From: JACZWL01 sp046756445
Lineage (GTDB): Bacteria; Pseudomonadota; Gammaproteobacteria; Steroidobacterales; Woeseiaceae
Direction of reading: 5' to 3'
NCBI GenBank assembly: GCA_046756445.1
Contig: JBHHWI010000030.1
Location: 1-28,212 of the forward strand
Length of the DNA stretch: 28,212 nt
In this document: in pieces, positions 7,797-16,418 of the stretch
Numbering within the stretch: the first letter of the stretch is position 1
How the letters are laid out: each line of letters opens with the position of its first letter
Position numbers and translations under genes: made by a program
The notes under the pieces: model-generated
What the model saw: only the letters and a program-made list of their open reading frames with translations
Databases searched by the model: none
What the model was told of the DNA's origin: nothing

Positions 7797-8696
7797 CTAG
7801 TCTTCGCAGATGTAGTGAATCGCCAATGGCGTGCCTGGCTTCGCAACGCGGCCGAGCCCGATAATTCCCTCGCCCACCAGTTCGGCACTGTCTCTTCGCA
7901 CAAAGGTCTCCTCGCCATTGACGCTGTGAAGAAACGTGCCGTTGGTGCTCTGATCGATCAGCATGAACTTGCCGCGGCGCTTCTCGATGCGGGCATGATT
8001 GCGCGAGATGAGATTGCCCTTGACGACCAGATCGTTCTCATCCGCGCGGCCCATATTGATATTCTTCTTCCGGTCGCTGATCTCGATGGTCGTATCCCGA
8101 AAGCTCACCACGAGGCGGGTCGCCTTTTCCGTCTTGTTCTCCCACTCGAGCGTCGGGACCATGCTCGTGGCCTCGTCCGGTTGCCACAGCAGCTCGAATA
8201 ACGCGACTTCATCGAGGCGGCCGCGCACGGTCGCGACATCGATCTGCCGTGTCTGCGCCGCCCATTTGGGGCCCATCTGTTCGACGGTCGTGCCGGAGAT
8301 GACGATCTGTTTCGCTTTGGCCTGAGAGGTCATGCGGTTTGCGGTGTGCACGGCCGCACCGAAGATGTCGTTTTGCTCCTGTACGATCGGCCCGAAATGG
8401 CAGCCGATGCGAATGGAAACGGGGATGCGGTCCTCATCCGATTTCGCATCGGCGGTGATCCGGGCCTGCATCTGGGCTGCAGCACTCATCGCATCATCCA
8501 CCGTGGGGAAAGTGGACATGACCTCGTCACCGATGGTCTTGATGACGGTGCCGTTGAACTGGTCGGTGGCATCCTTCATCACCTCGAGGCAGTGAGCGAC
8601 GGTTTCACTGGCCCTGGTGTCGCCGAACTCATCATACAGCTGGGTGCTGCCAACGACGTCGGCGAACAGAATTGCGACTTCCAAGTCTTTAGGCAT
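7797..8696 (-). CDS. Class III adenylate/guanylate cyclase with C-terminal FHA domain
   Basis: 299 residues. The N-terminal cyclase domain (about 5-170) has the metal-binding aspartates D13 (FADVVGST) and D57 (IGDEVMSTF) and a lysine before the second (K53). Family members usually have V-N-x-A-A-R at the transition-state site; here it reads VHTANR (116-121), so the Asn is His while Arg121 is kept. The C-terminal FHA domain has GR at 216-217, SRNH at 231-234 and STNGTF at 250-255, the phosphothreonine-binding loops. FHA-cyclase fusions are thought to couple Ser/Thr phosphorylation to cyclic nucleotide output. It is soluble, with AGGA 4-8 nt upstream of the ATG. The CRP-type sites at 4947-4985 make cAMP signalling relevant here, though no direct link is shown. 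Confidence 0.9.
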   Translation of the reverse strand: MPKDLEVAILFADVVGSTQLYDEFGDTRASETVAHCLEVMKDATDQFNGTVIKTIGDEVMSTFPTVDDAMSAAAQMQARITADAKSDEDRIPVSIRIGCHFGPIVQEQNDIFGAAVHTANRMTSQAKAKQIVISGTTVEQMGPKWAAQTRQIDVATVRGRLDEVALFELLWQPDEATSMVPTLEWENKTEKATRLVVSFRDTTIEISDRKKNINMGRADENDLVVKGNLISRNHARIEKRRGKFMLIDQSTNGTFLHSVNGEETFVRRDSAELVGEGIIGLGRVAKPGTPLAIHYICED

Positions 8697-8847
8697 CTGG
8701 TCCTAACTCAACCTCTCGCAAATCCGGCGTCCGACCAAACCGCGGCCTCGCCGAGCGGCGATTATAATCGCTAACCCCTTGATTCAGCGAGAATTATGTC
8801 CAATTCATCCAAATTGTGCAGAGTGTCGCCAAACCTTTAATTTTCCG

Positions 8848-9675
8848 TTATTTTTCGGCAACAATATACGCTATCCAGGCCAGGTCCGCCTCACCCTTTT
8901 CAGCCGGCGTGAACTCGCCGTTGCCCTCGCCGTCCTCGTCCTCGCCCTCCCAGTAGACCGTCGATTTGCCAAACCCGGCCTCGGCGAGAACCTCGCGAAT
9001 CTCGGGCGCCGACCAGAGACGCCACTCGTAGGTGAATGCTTTTTTTATCCTCGAGCCGTCCTTGAACTTGAAGTGGATATGACAGCGCAGGTAGTTGGTC
9101 ACGGGGTGGAATTCCGCCTGGTCCCATATGTAAGTGAAGCGTTTGTACTTGGTTTTCTCCTTGGTCTCCTCCTGAGCTTCCGGTCCACCGAAGAGATCGA
9201 CGAAGAACAGGCCGTCATCTTTCAGCGCATCGTACGCGCGTTTGAAATACGCCCGAAGTCCGTCGCGGGTGTCGAATATGAAATACGAGAAATTGAATGC
9301 CGCCAGCAAATCGACCGGCGGCGTTTCCGTGCTCCTCACATCGCCCTCGATCAGGCTTACCCGGGCCTGGTCGGCGGCCGACAACCTAACAACACGATGT
9401 TCGCGGCCCCACTCGAGGACGGCAGGATCGATATCGACGCCGAATGCCTGGAATTCCTGGCCCTGGCGTACCCACTCACAACACACGCTGGCCGTGCCGC
9501 AGAAGTCCTCTCTGAGAACATGCGCCGTGCGGCCGCGTATTTCCTGAAATGTCTTTTGCAAAAACTCGACTTCATGTTCGACATTCTGAACCGATTTTTC
9601 GTACAGCTCATGAATGTCGGCCTTGTCGGCCATGGTCAGTTTCTTCTCGCGTGCGACTGCTGGTTTAGCGCTCAT
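8848..9675 (-). CDS. Class I SAM-dependent methyltransferase
   Basis: 275 residues. Rossmann-fold methyltransferase features: motif I region VLREDFCGTASVCCEWV (53-69, DFCGTA replacing the usual GxGxG), the acidic ribose-binding segment FGVDIDPAVLEWG (79-90), LIEGDVR (motif II), LLAAFNFSYF (motif III/IV) and ALKDDGLFFVDLFGG (post-motif). Substrate unknown. An acidic loop EGEDEDGEGNGEF lies near the C-terminus. It is probably cytosolic. An in-frame ATG at 9633 (residue 15) is an alternative start, because neither start has a strong Shine-Dalgarno. Same orientation as dusA but separated by a large palindrome, so probably a separate transcript. Confidence 0.82.
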   Translation of the reverse strand: MSAKPAVAREKKLTMADKADIHELYEKSVQNVEHEVEFLQKTFQEIRGRTAHVLREDFCGTASVCCEWVRQGQEFQAFGVDIDPAVLEWGREHRVVRLSAADQARVSLIEGDVRSTETPPVDLLAAFNFSYFIFDTRDGLRAYFKRAYDALKDDGLFFVDLFGGPEAQEETKEKTKYKRFTYIWDQAEFHPVTNYLRCHIHFKFKDGSRIKKAFTYEWRLWSAPEIREVLAEAGFGKSTVYWEGEDEDGEGNGEFTPAEKGEADLAWIAYIVAEK

Positions 9676-9727
9676 TCTTCTGGATTAACTCCGCGTGTAT
9701 CGATGGACGTGCATTGTAACGTCAAAC

Positions 9728-9755
9728 GGGGACGGACCCCACGGGGTCCGTCCCC
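9728..9755. repeat. Perfect GC-rich REP-like palindrome
   Basis: Two 13-bp arms, GGGGACGGACCCC and GGGGTCCGTCCCC, are separated by two bases in the 94-bp gap between dusA and the methyltransferase gene. The block GGGGACGGACCCC is of the kind seen in dispersed REP-type intergenic repeats of several proteobacteria (family recollection, not searched). It could form a very stable hairpin in either transcript and end the dusA mRNA. No T-run follows on the minus strand. Confidence 0.75.
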
Positions 9756-9769
9756 AATTACGACGCGGA

Positions 9770-10741
9770 TCAAGCCGCCTCCGGCAGCACCTTCAAGGCT
9801 TCTCGCAAGATCTCGACGCCGGCGCCCGGCAGGTGTGCATGCTCGCCGAGATGACGCCGCCAGACGCGGGCGCCCGGCCGGCCCGCAAACAGCCCGAGCA
9901 TGTGTCGCGTAACGTGTTTCAACTCGGTCCCTTGCGCCATCTGCCGCTCGACGTACGGAATCATCGATTCGACAACCTCCGCACGGCCGGGCGGCTGCCA
10001 CCCGGCACCGGCCAGCAGGGACTTTTCGAGCTCCGCAAGAAAGTACGGATCGTGATATGCCTTTCTGCCGATCATCACCCCGTCGACGTGTTCGAGATGC
10101 GCCACTACCTGATCGGCGCTCTCAATGCCGCCGTTCACGACGATGCCAAGATCCGGAAACTCCTGTTTGAGCCGGTAGACACGCTCGTAGTCGAGCGGCG
10201 GCACGCTGCGATTCTCCTTGGGACTGAGGCCCTCGAGGACGGCTATTCGCGCGTGAACGATGAAACGCCTGCAGCCGGCATCCGCCAATATCGCGACAAA
10301 GGCTCGCAGGAACTCGTAATCGTCACGGCCATCGATGCCGATGCGCGACTTAACCGTCACCGGCACGTCAACGGCCGAGGACATTTCCCGGTAACAAGCC
10401 GCGACAAGATCCGGTGTCGACATCAGACAGGCGCCGAATTGACCACTCTGCACCCGGTCGCTCGGGCAACCGACGTTGATGTTGATCTCGTCGTAACCGG
10501 CATCGGCGCCCTTGCGTGCCGCCGTAGCCATCATTTCGGGATCGCTGCCGCCGAGCTGCAGGGCGACCGGATGTTCCGCCGCATCGAAGCGCAACAATTT
10601 TTCTGCGTCACCGTGAATCAATGCCGCGGCAGTAATCATCTCCGTATAGAGACCGACGTGTGGCGAAAGCAGCCTGAGGAAATACCGGCAATGCCGATCG
10701 GTCCAATCCATCATCGGCGCAATATTTACCTTATTTTTCAT
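9770..10741 (-). CDS. dusA: tRNA-dihydrouridine synthase A; its 5' end is an integration site
   Basis: 323 residues, the normal length for DusA, which reduces U20/U20a in the tRNA D-loop using FMN and NADPH. Signatures: VNIAPMMDWTDRHCRYF at the N-terminus, INVGCPSDRVQSGQFGACLM around catalytic Cys92, VKSRIGID, FIVHAR, and VNGGIES with GVMIGRKAYHDP for FMN phosphate binding. The first codons (MKNKVNIAPMMDW) overlap the 20-bp core of the island attachment site, so the start codon and the upstream region are supplied by island DNA. The ATG at 10741 has no clear Shine-Dalgarno. A TATATA-like AT-rich stretch about 10 bp upstream could serve a new promoter. The enzyme seems intact despite the insertion. 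Confidence 0.95.
   Translation of the reverse strand: MKNKVNIAPMMDWTDRHCRYFLRLLSPHVGLYTEMITAAALIHGDAEKLLRFDAAEHPVALQLGGSDPEMMATAARKGADAGYDEININVGCPSDRVQSGQFGACLMSTPDLVAACYREMSSAVDVPVTVKSRIGIDGRDDYEFLRAFVAILADAGCRRFIVHARIAVLEGLSPKENRSVPPLDYERVYRLKQEFPDLGIVVNGGIESADQVVAHLEHVDGVMIGRKAYHDPYFLAELEKSLLAGAGWQPPGRAEVVESMIPYVERQMAQGTELKHVTRHMLGLFAGRPGARVWRRHLGEHAHLPGAGVEILREALKVLPEAA
10703..10722. other. att1: dusA-borne attachment-site core (left end of island)
   Basis: CCAATCCATCATCGGCGCAA, the complement of dusA codons for IAPMMDW. It recurs at 25558, 26773 and 27798. Left of it lies unbroken dusA coding sequence and right of it lies island DNA, so this is the dusA-proximal junction. The 5' end of dusA is an established target for tyrosine-recombinase elements in proteobacteria. 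Confidence 0.88.
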
Positions 10742-11252
10742 GTGCTTATATACTATTTTCGCTGCAAATTTACAACCAGGCCGGATACGATTCCGTACGA
10801 TTCGTTGCCCAATATCGACGAAATTGTACTATCTGGTATGCGAGATATCGGCGGTCGAAGGTCCGGTTGCGGCGGATACGGCAATTTTTGACGAATAGTT
10901 AGGGGCGTTTGCCCGCCCTGCTCCAATGCCAATAACTACCGAGAATACCGCCTATTGACCACCTAGTTCGAAGTTAGCTTATCATTTGACAAGTTGTTGA
11001 TTTACATGCCATGTCGCGAGGACACCTGCTGCATGAATTTCACAGCAGCGCTTAACTATGCGCGACTGAATCACGCAAATCTTAACCTACATCTAAGAAC
11101 TATTTATGTCGATCTGTCTCTAACAACATCGCCATGGCCGCAGGAGACAGATACCCTACATTGCATAAGGATCCATAGCTTCATAGAACTCAGTCCCGTA
11201 CAGTCGATTCCCTTGATTATCTGCGACGCAGCCGCCCTTCAGCATTCCTAGC
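10742..11252. other. Non-coding left end of unit 1
   Basis: About 510 bp between the restored dusA start and the amidohydrolase stop. It is visibly AT-richer than the flanks. The short open frame at 10994-11251 has no Shine-Dalgarno and an unconvincing composition. A weak hairpin (GGGCG with CGCCC, about 10904-10918) is the only structure noticed. It may contain a promoter for dusA and recombinase-binding sequences of the left end. Confidence 0.5.
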
Positions 11253-11903
11253 TCAGTTGCTGCATCTCTTCTGTTGAGCGCAGCGCTTGAGATACTTGAG
11301 TACGCTTTCGAGTTCAACGACGTCGGCGTATTTCGCCTGCAGATCGTAAAGATTGGCGTTATGGGGTTTCGAGTCTCGATCACCTACCGCTTCTCTAACG
11401 ACAATCGGGATGAAGCCGTGCTGCATCGCATCGACCGTACTGGCCCGCACACAACCGCTTGTTGTGACGCCGCCGATTATGAGTGTATCGATGCCGGCGG
11501 CAGTGAGGTTTGCCGCCAAAGCCGTCCCAAAAAACGCGCTCGCATACTGTTTTGTAACGACGGACTCGCCCGGCAACGGTTCGAGACCCTCTCCAAACTC
11601 GGCCAGGGGCGAGCCGCGATCAAATACCTGAAGCAATGGCAGCTTCTTTCGAAACACACCCCCATCCGCAGTGTTCGGTGTAAAGCTTACATTCGTGTGC
11701 AATATCGGAATGCCCGCGCTGCGCGCAGCTTTGAGCAATTCGACGCATCGATCGCGGACCGCTTCGACGCCAGCGTACAACGGTGACGACGGTTCGAGAT
11801 AGGCCTTGACGAAATCGATCATCAATAGCGCCGGGGCGTTACCGAACTCCAGGCCCCCGCCAAACCCAGGCGTCATTGCGGATTGGCTCTCGGCGTCCGT
11901 CAT
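11253..11903 (-). CDS. Isochorismatase-fold amidohydrolase, N-carbamoylsarcosine-amidase-like
   Basis: 216 residues, cysteine hydrolase of the isochorismatase fold. The catalytic triad is visible: Asp in PALLMIDFVKAY (about residue 30), Lys in VVTKQYASAFFGT (about 117) and Cys in TSGCVRASTVDAMQHGF (about 150). The N-terminal GFGGGLEFGNAPALLMIDF with the following SPLY resembles N-carbamoylsarcosine amidohydrolase, which releases NH3 and CO2 from N-carbamoyl amino acids; related enzymes act on maleamate or nicotinamide. It starts 10 bp after the CoA-transferase stop, so it is the second gene of that operon. The hydantoinase subunits nearby would produce an N-carbamoyl compound, which supports this role by context. 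Exact substrate unknown. Confidence 0.85.
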   Translation of the reverse strand: MTDAESQSAMTPGFGGGLEFGNAPALLMIDFVKAYLEPSSPLYAGVEAVRDRCVELLKAARSAGIPILHTNVSFTPNTADGGVFRKKLPLLQVFDRGSPLAEFGEGLEPLPGESVVTKQYASAFFGTALAANLTAAGIDTLIIGGVTTSGCVRASTVDAMQHGFIPIVVREAVGDRDSKPHNANLYDLQAKYADVVELESVLKYLKRCAQQKRCSN

Positions 11904-11913
11904 TGGCTCGAAC

Positions 11914-13128
11914 TCAGATGACGCCGATATCGTGCAGGCGTTTGACCCGATCGCTGTCCATTTTCAGCAGCCCCTTGAATATCTCGTCGTTGTGCTGCCC
12001 GAGGGTCGGATCGGTATGTCGTATCTTACCAGGCGTCTTCGACAGTTTCGGGACAATGTTTTGCATCGCAAGCTCACCGAACTGTGGGTGCATGATTCGA
12101 ATAATAGCCTGCCGAGCCTTGAAATGCGGATCCTCGAGCATTTCGGGAGCCCGATAGATCGGGCCGGCGGGAACCCCACCGCTTTCGAGCATTTCCATCA
12201 GCGCCTCGCGGTCAATCTGTGCCGACCATTCGGAGATCATTGCGTCAAGCTCTTCCTGATGCGCGCCGCGTGCGGCATGTGTGGTGTAGCGTTCGTCCTC
12301 GGCAAGCTCCGCGCGACCCATGATAGAGGCAAGGCGACGGAAAACCGTATCCTGGTTTGCCGCAATCAAGAGCAACTGGTCGTCTCTCGTCGGGTAGACG
12401 TTTGACGGAGCAACATTGGGCAGGATCGGACCGGTACGCTCGCGGATATAGCCGGCCTGGTCATACTCCGTTATCAGCGATTCCATTATGGCGAGGACGG
12501 CCTCATAGATAGCGGAATCGACCACTTGGCCCTCGCCGGTCTGATTCCGATGGTGCAATGCTGCGAGCGCTCCGACCGTTGCAAAGGTCGCCGCCAGCGA
12601 GTCGCCAATACTGATCCCCATGCGGCTCGGCGGTGATTCGGGGTCGCCGCACACGTACCGCAATCCGCCCATAGCTTCTCCAATCGATCCGTATCCGGCG
12701 CGCTTCGCGTAAGGACCGGTCTGACCCTGGCCTGACACACGGATCATGATCAGGCCAGGATTGATTTTCGCCAACTCACTGTAGTCCAGATTCCAACGCT
12801 CCATAGTCCCCGGACGAAAGTTTTCCACGAGAAAATCGGATCGCTCCACCAGTTCACGGACTATCTCCTGACCTTCCGGGACCCGAAGATTGACAGTCAC
12901 GGACTTCTTGTTGCGAGCAACTACCGGCCACCAGAGTGACTTGCCGTGTGCTTTTTCCTGACCCCACTGACGCATGGGGTCACCGACTCCGGGTGCTTCC
13001 ACCTTGATGATTTCAGCGCCTAGATCACCTAAGAGCTGGCCGCAAAACGGGCCGGCGAGCAACGTCCCCATTTCAATCACCCGAAGCCCCGCAAGCGGGC
13101 CAGTCGCATTATCTTCATTGTTCGCCAT
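11914..13128 (-). CDS. CaiB/BaiF family (class III) CoA-transferase
   Basis: 404 residues, standard length. Class III CoA-transferases move CoA between carboxylic acids through an aspartyl-CoA thioester. N-terminal GLRVIEMGTLLAGPFCGQLL, the block DLGAEIIKVEAPGVGDPMRQWG, NKKSVTVNLRVPEGQEIV, ENFRPGTMERW, and the catalytic Asp176 within MGISIGDSLAAT are all present; C-terminal GVPAGPIYRAPEMLEDPHFKAR is also typical. The IGDSLA context recalls citramalate/mesaconate-type transferases, which is suggestive only. GAGG lies 5 nt before the ATG. It is the first gene of a two-gene minus operon, divergent from the lyase gene, and the shared upstream region holds a GntR-type palindrome. Confidence 0.92.
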   Translation of the reverse strand: MANNEDNATGPLAGLRVIEMGTLLAGPFCGQLLGDLGAEIIKVEAPGVGDPMRQWGQEKAHGKSLWWPVVARNKKSVTVNLRVPEGQEIVRELVERSDFLVENFRPGTMERWNLDYSELAKINPGLIMIRVSGQGQTGPYAKRAGYGSIGEAMGGLRYVCGDPESPPSRMGISIGDSLAATFATVGALAALHHRNQTGEGQVVDSAIYEAVLAIMESLITEYDQAGYIRERTGPILPNVAPSNVYPTRDDQLLLIAANQDTVFRRLASIMGRAELAEDERYTTHAARGAHQEELDAMISEWSAQIDREALMEMLESGGVPAGPIYRAPEMLEDPHFKARQAIIRIMHPQFGELAMQNIVPKLSKTPGKIRHTDPTLGQHNDEIFKGLLKMDSDRVKRLHDIGVI

Positions 13129-13280
13129 AAGGCCTCACCAGTTGATTCCGATCGGAATGGCATCCAATCGGCGTGATCCGCGACACGATTCCGAACCCGG
13201 TCATCGTTACAACAGATCGCCAATGCATACAATCTGTCGAATATTCGGCTGATTTAGGTGCGATACGTTGTCTCTCCGAT

Positions 13281-13298
13281 ATTATTGTATACAATAAT
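13281..13298. promoter_or_regulatory. GntR/FCD-type operator in the divergent promoter region
   Basis: A perfect 18-bp palindrome, ATTATTGTATACAATAAT, 31 bp upstream of the lyase ATG and 152 bp upstream of the CoA-transferase ATG. Its TTGTATACAA core recurs upstream of the TonB receptor and the VOC gene. A plausible lyase promoter overlaps it (TTGTCT at about 13268-13273, TACAAT at about 13290-13295). Confidence 0.78.
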
Positions 13299-13328
13299 GC
13301 GCAGTGGATCAGTTCGCTAGGCAACCTA

Positions 13329-14237
13329 ATGGCAGCAAGCATCACCATCGTCGAAGTCGGCCCGAGGGACGGTCTGCAAAGCGAGCCATCAATCCTCAGC
13401 ACCGAGACGAAAATCGAATTTATTCGTCGTATCCTCGATTGTGGAATTCGGCACGTGGAGGTGGCTAGCTTCGTCGACCCAAAACGCGTACCGCAAATGG
13501 CCGATGCCGAGGCGATCATCGCAGGACTTGGAAGCTCCGAGCGGAATAATTTAATCGGTCTCGTCATGAACCGGCGCGGTTTTGAGCGCGCACGCGATTC
13601 GGGCGTCGACGAAGCTGGATTCGTTATTGTCGCCAGCGACACCTTCAACAAGCGCAATCAAGGCGTGAGCATCGATGAGTCCATCGCCGTGTGGAAAGAC
13701 ATCGCGCGCGACGCCAAAACGGCTGGCATTCGCGCCAGTGTGATGATTTCGGCGGCCTTCGGTTGTCCGTATGAAGGCGAGATACCGGAGTCGGCCGTCG
13801 TAGATATCGCGAAACGCGTCGTATCGGCCGAGCCGGATGAAATTGCGCTGGCCGACTCCATTGGTGTCGGGGTGCCCGCGCAGGTAAGTTCTTTGGTCGG
13901 GCGCCTGTGTGAGATCGCAGCACCGATACCTGTGCGCTGCCACTTTCACAACACGCGCAATACGGGATTGGCCAATGCCTATGCTGCTATCGAAGCAGGC
14001 ACCTCTTCGCTGGATGCCAGCATAGGTGGCATGGGTGGCTGTCCGTTTGCGCCGACTGCGACAGGCAATATACCGACCGAGGATTTAGTCTACATGTTAC
14101 ACCGCTCGTCAATTCGAACTGGAACGCAGTTGGATAAGATCATCAAAACCAGCAACTGGCTTCAAACTCAGCTGCACCACGAGCTGCCCGCAATGCTACC
14201 AAAGGCGGGCTCGTTTCCCGCGCCGGCCGAAGTCTGA
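13329..14237 (+). CDS. HMG-CoA lyase-like acyl-CoA lyase (DRE-TIM superfamily)
   Basis: 302 residues from the ATG at 13329; a longer in-frame start at 13173 would run through the operator and adds a non-homologous leader. Conserved blocks: VEVGPRDGLQSEP (catalytic Arg-Asp near residues 13-14), SFVDPKRVPQMAD, SAAFGCPYEGEI, CHFHNTRNTGLANAYAA and GGMGGCPFAPTATGNIPTEDLVYML with the lyase's essential Cys. Metal-site motif HFHNTRN differs from the HxHD form of classical HMG-CoA lyase. The enzyme would cleave a 3-hydroxy-3-methyl acyl-CoA to acetyl-CoA or pyruvate and a keto acid; HMG-CoA or citramalyl-CoA are candidates. It pairs functionally with the divergent CoA-transferase. Confidence 0.88.
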   Translation: MAASITIVEVGPRDGLQSEPSILSTETKIEFIRRILDCGIRHVEVASFVDPKRVPQMADAEAIIAGLGSSERNNLIGLVMNRRGFERARDSGVDEAGFVIVASDTFNKRNQGVSIDESIAVWKDIARDAKTAGIRASVMISAAFGCPYEGEIPESAVVDIAKRVVSAEPDEIALADSIGVGVPAQVSSLVGRLCEIAAPIPVRCHFHNTRNTGLANAYAAIEAGTSSLDASIGGMGGCPFAPTATGNIPTEDLVYMLHRSSIRTGTQLDKIIKTSNWLQTQLHHELPAMLPKAGSFPAPAEV

Positions 14238-14348
14238 CAGTCAACGCTGCGTCAAATTGAATAAACGAAAATTACTAAGAAGCAACAATACATTTGAAAC
14301 AAGCTCTGCGAGAAATAGATATAAGCTAAGCGGACTAATGGTGATCCT

Positions 14349-16406
14349 ATGAGTTATCGATTAGGTGTTGACGTCGGTGGCACTTTTACTGACCTGCTGC
14401 TCGTCGACGAGGAGTCGGGCGAGTTTTTTACTGCTAAGGTACCCAGCACTCCCGACGATTCGTCGATCGGCGTACTCAATGGTATTGATCGCGTTACTCG
14501 CAGCGCAGGCATTGATGCCGCCAAAATCGGCCACGTAATGCATGGAACGACAGTCGCGACCAATACCGTGCTGACGATGACGGGCGCAACAGTCGGACTC
14601 GTGACCACGCAAGGCTATCGCCAGGTCTTGCAGATTGCCCGGTCGTTCGTCCCCGGTGGCCTTGGTGGTTGGGTGATCTATAACAAGAGCGCTCCTTTGG
14701 CCCCTCTGTCACTTACGGTCGAGGCACGTGAGCGGGTCAGCGCAAGAGGGGAAATCGTCGAGCCACTCGACGAGGCCGCGATGCGCACTGCCTTACAGGG
14801 GCTCAGAGGCCAGCGTATCGAAGCGTTGACAGTATCGCTGATCAACGCTTTCGCGAACGACGTGCATGAACGACGCATCCGTGAGATCGCGGAAGAACTT
14901 ATGCCTGACATCCCGGTTTCGCTGTCATCGGAGGTCGTGCCGGAAATGCAGGAGTACGAGCGCACAATCACTACCGTCGCAAATTCGTACGTGCGTCCCA
15001 GAGTGGCCAGCTATATCCATAACATAAAGGGCGAGATCAGCAAGACCATGGATGATGTACAACTGCACGTCTTGCGTTCGGATGGCGGCCTGGCGTCGGC
15101 GGCGGCCGCCGAGAACTATCCGGTCAATCTTTTGATGAGTGGCCCTGCTGGTGGCGTGGCCGGTGCGATATGGATTGCCAGGCAGACAGGTTACGACAAT
15201 CTGTTGACGCTCGACATGGGTGGAACGTCCACCGACGTTGCTCTGGTGCAGAATGGTACGGCCCAGGCTAGACGCGAGACGACCGTGGGTGATGTGTCGG
15301 TTCGAGCGTCGTCTATCGATGTTCGCACGGTTGGAGCCGGCGGCGGTTCCATCGCGCACGTCCCGGAGCTGACTGGCGCGTTACGTGTCGGACCACAGAG
15401 CGCTGGGGCAGATCCGGGGCCAGCGAGTTACGGTCAGGGTGGCCAGGAACCCACCGTAACCGACGCCAATGTCACGCTTGGCTATCTGCCTGCGCTAGCG
15501 CGGCTTGGTGGCGACATGCGGCTCGATGGGGAACTTGCCGAGAAGGCCGTCCAGAAAATTGCCAACGCCCTCGATTTGCCCGTAAAAAAAGCGGCCGCAG
15601 GCATCGTTGACATCGTGAACGAGAACATGTGTGGCGCCCTTCGTCTGGTCTCGGTCGAACAAGGCCACGACCCACGCGACTTTGCGCTAATTGCGTTTGG
15701 CGGCGCTGGACCGCTGCATGCGAATGCACTGGGGCGACTGATGAACTCGTGGCCGGTGATCATTCCGCCAGGCCCCGGCGTGCTGTGTGCCTATGGTGAT
15801 GCCACCACCCGAATACGCAATGAGGCCTCACGCACGTTTATTCGGCGCTTTCCGGAAACCAGCGCCGATGAAGTGGCTGGAATCCTGCGTGAGCTGGCTG
15901 AATCGGCATCGAAGACACTGGATGCAGAAAACGTTCCTACATCGGAACAATCTAACAACTTTCAGGTGGACGTGCGCTATCACGGACAAGGCCTTTTGCT
16001 GACCGTGGACGTCGATCCAACTGATTTGCAGAGCAATGGCTTGGATGCGATCGGCAATGTCTTTGACGAGATGCACGAACAACTTTTTACATTTGCACTG
16101 AGCGCGGACAAGGAACTCGTAAATCTGCGTGCAGTCGTCCAAGGTAAGGCGACTGTCGTTCAGGCACCGTCCATCGAAGCGGGGGACAGCGATCCAGCCG
16201 CCGCAGAAGTCGCGACCGAAACCATCTTTGTTGACGACCATGATCACGCAGCGAAAATCTACGAGCGAAGCAAGCTTAGGGCCGGAAACAAGATAGCGGG
16301 GCCGGCGATCGTTTTCGAGATGGATTCGACAGCATTGATCCTGCCGAAGCACGCCGGCCACGTCGACAGCTACGGCAACATTCTCATCCGCCCGGACGAA
16401 AGCTGA
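14349..16406 (+). CDS. hyuA: Hydantoinase/oxoprolinase subunit A
   Basis: 685 residues, typical of HyuA. Hydantoinase_A N-terminal and main domains of the ASKHA (actin/hsp70-like) ATPase fold: phosphate-1 motif GVDVGGTFTDLLLVD (6-20), HGTTVATNTVL, GPQSAGADPGPASYG (about 350-365), phosphate-2 motif LLTLDMGGTSTDVALV (about 283-298) and AFGGAGPLHA (about 449). With subunit B it forms an ATP-hydrolysing complex that opens lactam or hydantoin rings; relatives include 5-oxoprolinase, N-methylhydantoinase and acetone carboxylase. It lies 111 bp after the lyase and 12 bp before subunit B. The gap is AT-rich, so an additional weak promoter there is possible. Only a weak ribosome-binding site is seen. 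Confidence 0.92.
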   Translation: MSYRLGVDVGGTFTDLLLVDEESGEFFTAKVPSTPDDSSIGVLNGIDRVTRSAGIDAAKIGHVMHGTTVATNTVLTMTGATVGLVTTQGYRQVLQIARSFVPGGLGGWVIYNKSAPLAPLSLTVEARERVSARGEIVEPLDEAAMRTALQGLRGQRIEALTVSLINAFANDVHERRIREIAEELMPDIPVSLSSEVVPEMQEYERTITTVANSYVRPRVASYIHNIKGEISKTMDDVQLHVLRSDGGLASAAAAENYPVNLLMSGPAGGVAGAIWIARQTGYDNLLTLDMGGTSTDVALVQNGTAQARRETTVGDVSVRASSIDVRTVGAGGGSIAHVPELTGALRVGPQSAGADPGPASYGQGGQEPTVTDANVTLGYLPALARLGGDMRLDGELAEKAVQKIANALDLPVKKAAAGIVDIVNENMCGALRLVSVEQGHDPRDFALIAFGGAGPLHANALGRLMNSWPVIIPPGPGVLCAYGDATTRIRNEASRTFIRRFPETSADEVAGILRELAESASKTLDAENVPTSEQSNNFQVDVRYHGQGLLLTVDVDPTDLQSNGLDAIGNVFDEMHEQLFTFALSADKELVNLRAVVQGKATVVQAPSIEAGDSDPAAAEVATETIFVDDHDHAAKIYERSKLRAGNKIAGPAIVFEMDSTALILPKHAGHVDSYGNILIRPDES

Positions 16407-16418
16407 GGGAGTATCCGA

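Noticed and set aside
8779..10891. Two long plus-strand frames opposite the methyltransferase and dusA
   Set aside because: Both are antisense shadows of well-recognised genes and show no domain of their own.
10994..11251. 85-codon open frame at the left island end
   Set aside because: No Shine-Dalgarno and no protein-like pattern; treated as non-coding.
13173..13328. Upstream extension of the lyase gene
   Set aside because: The extra 52 residues run through the GntR-type operator and have no homology to lyases.
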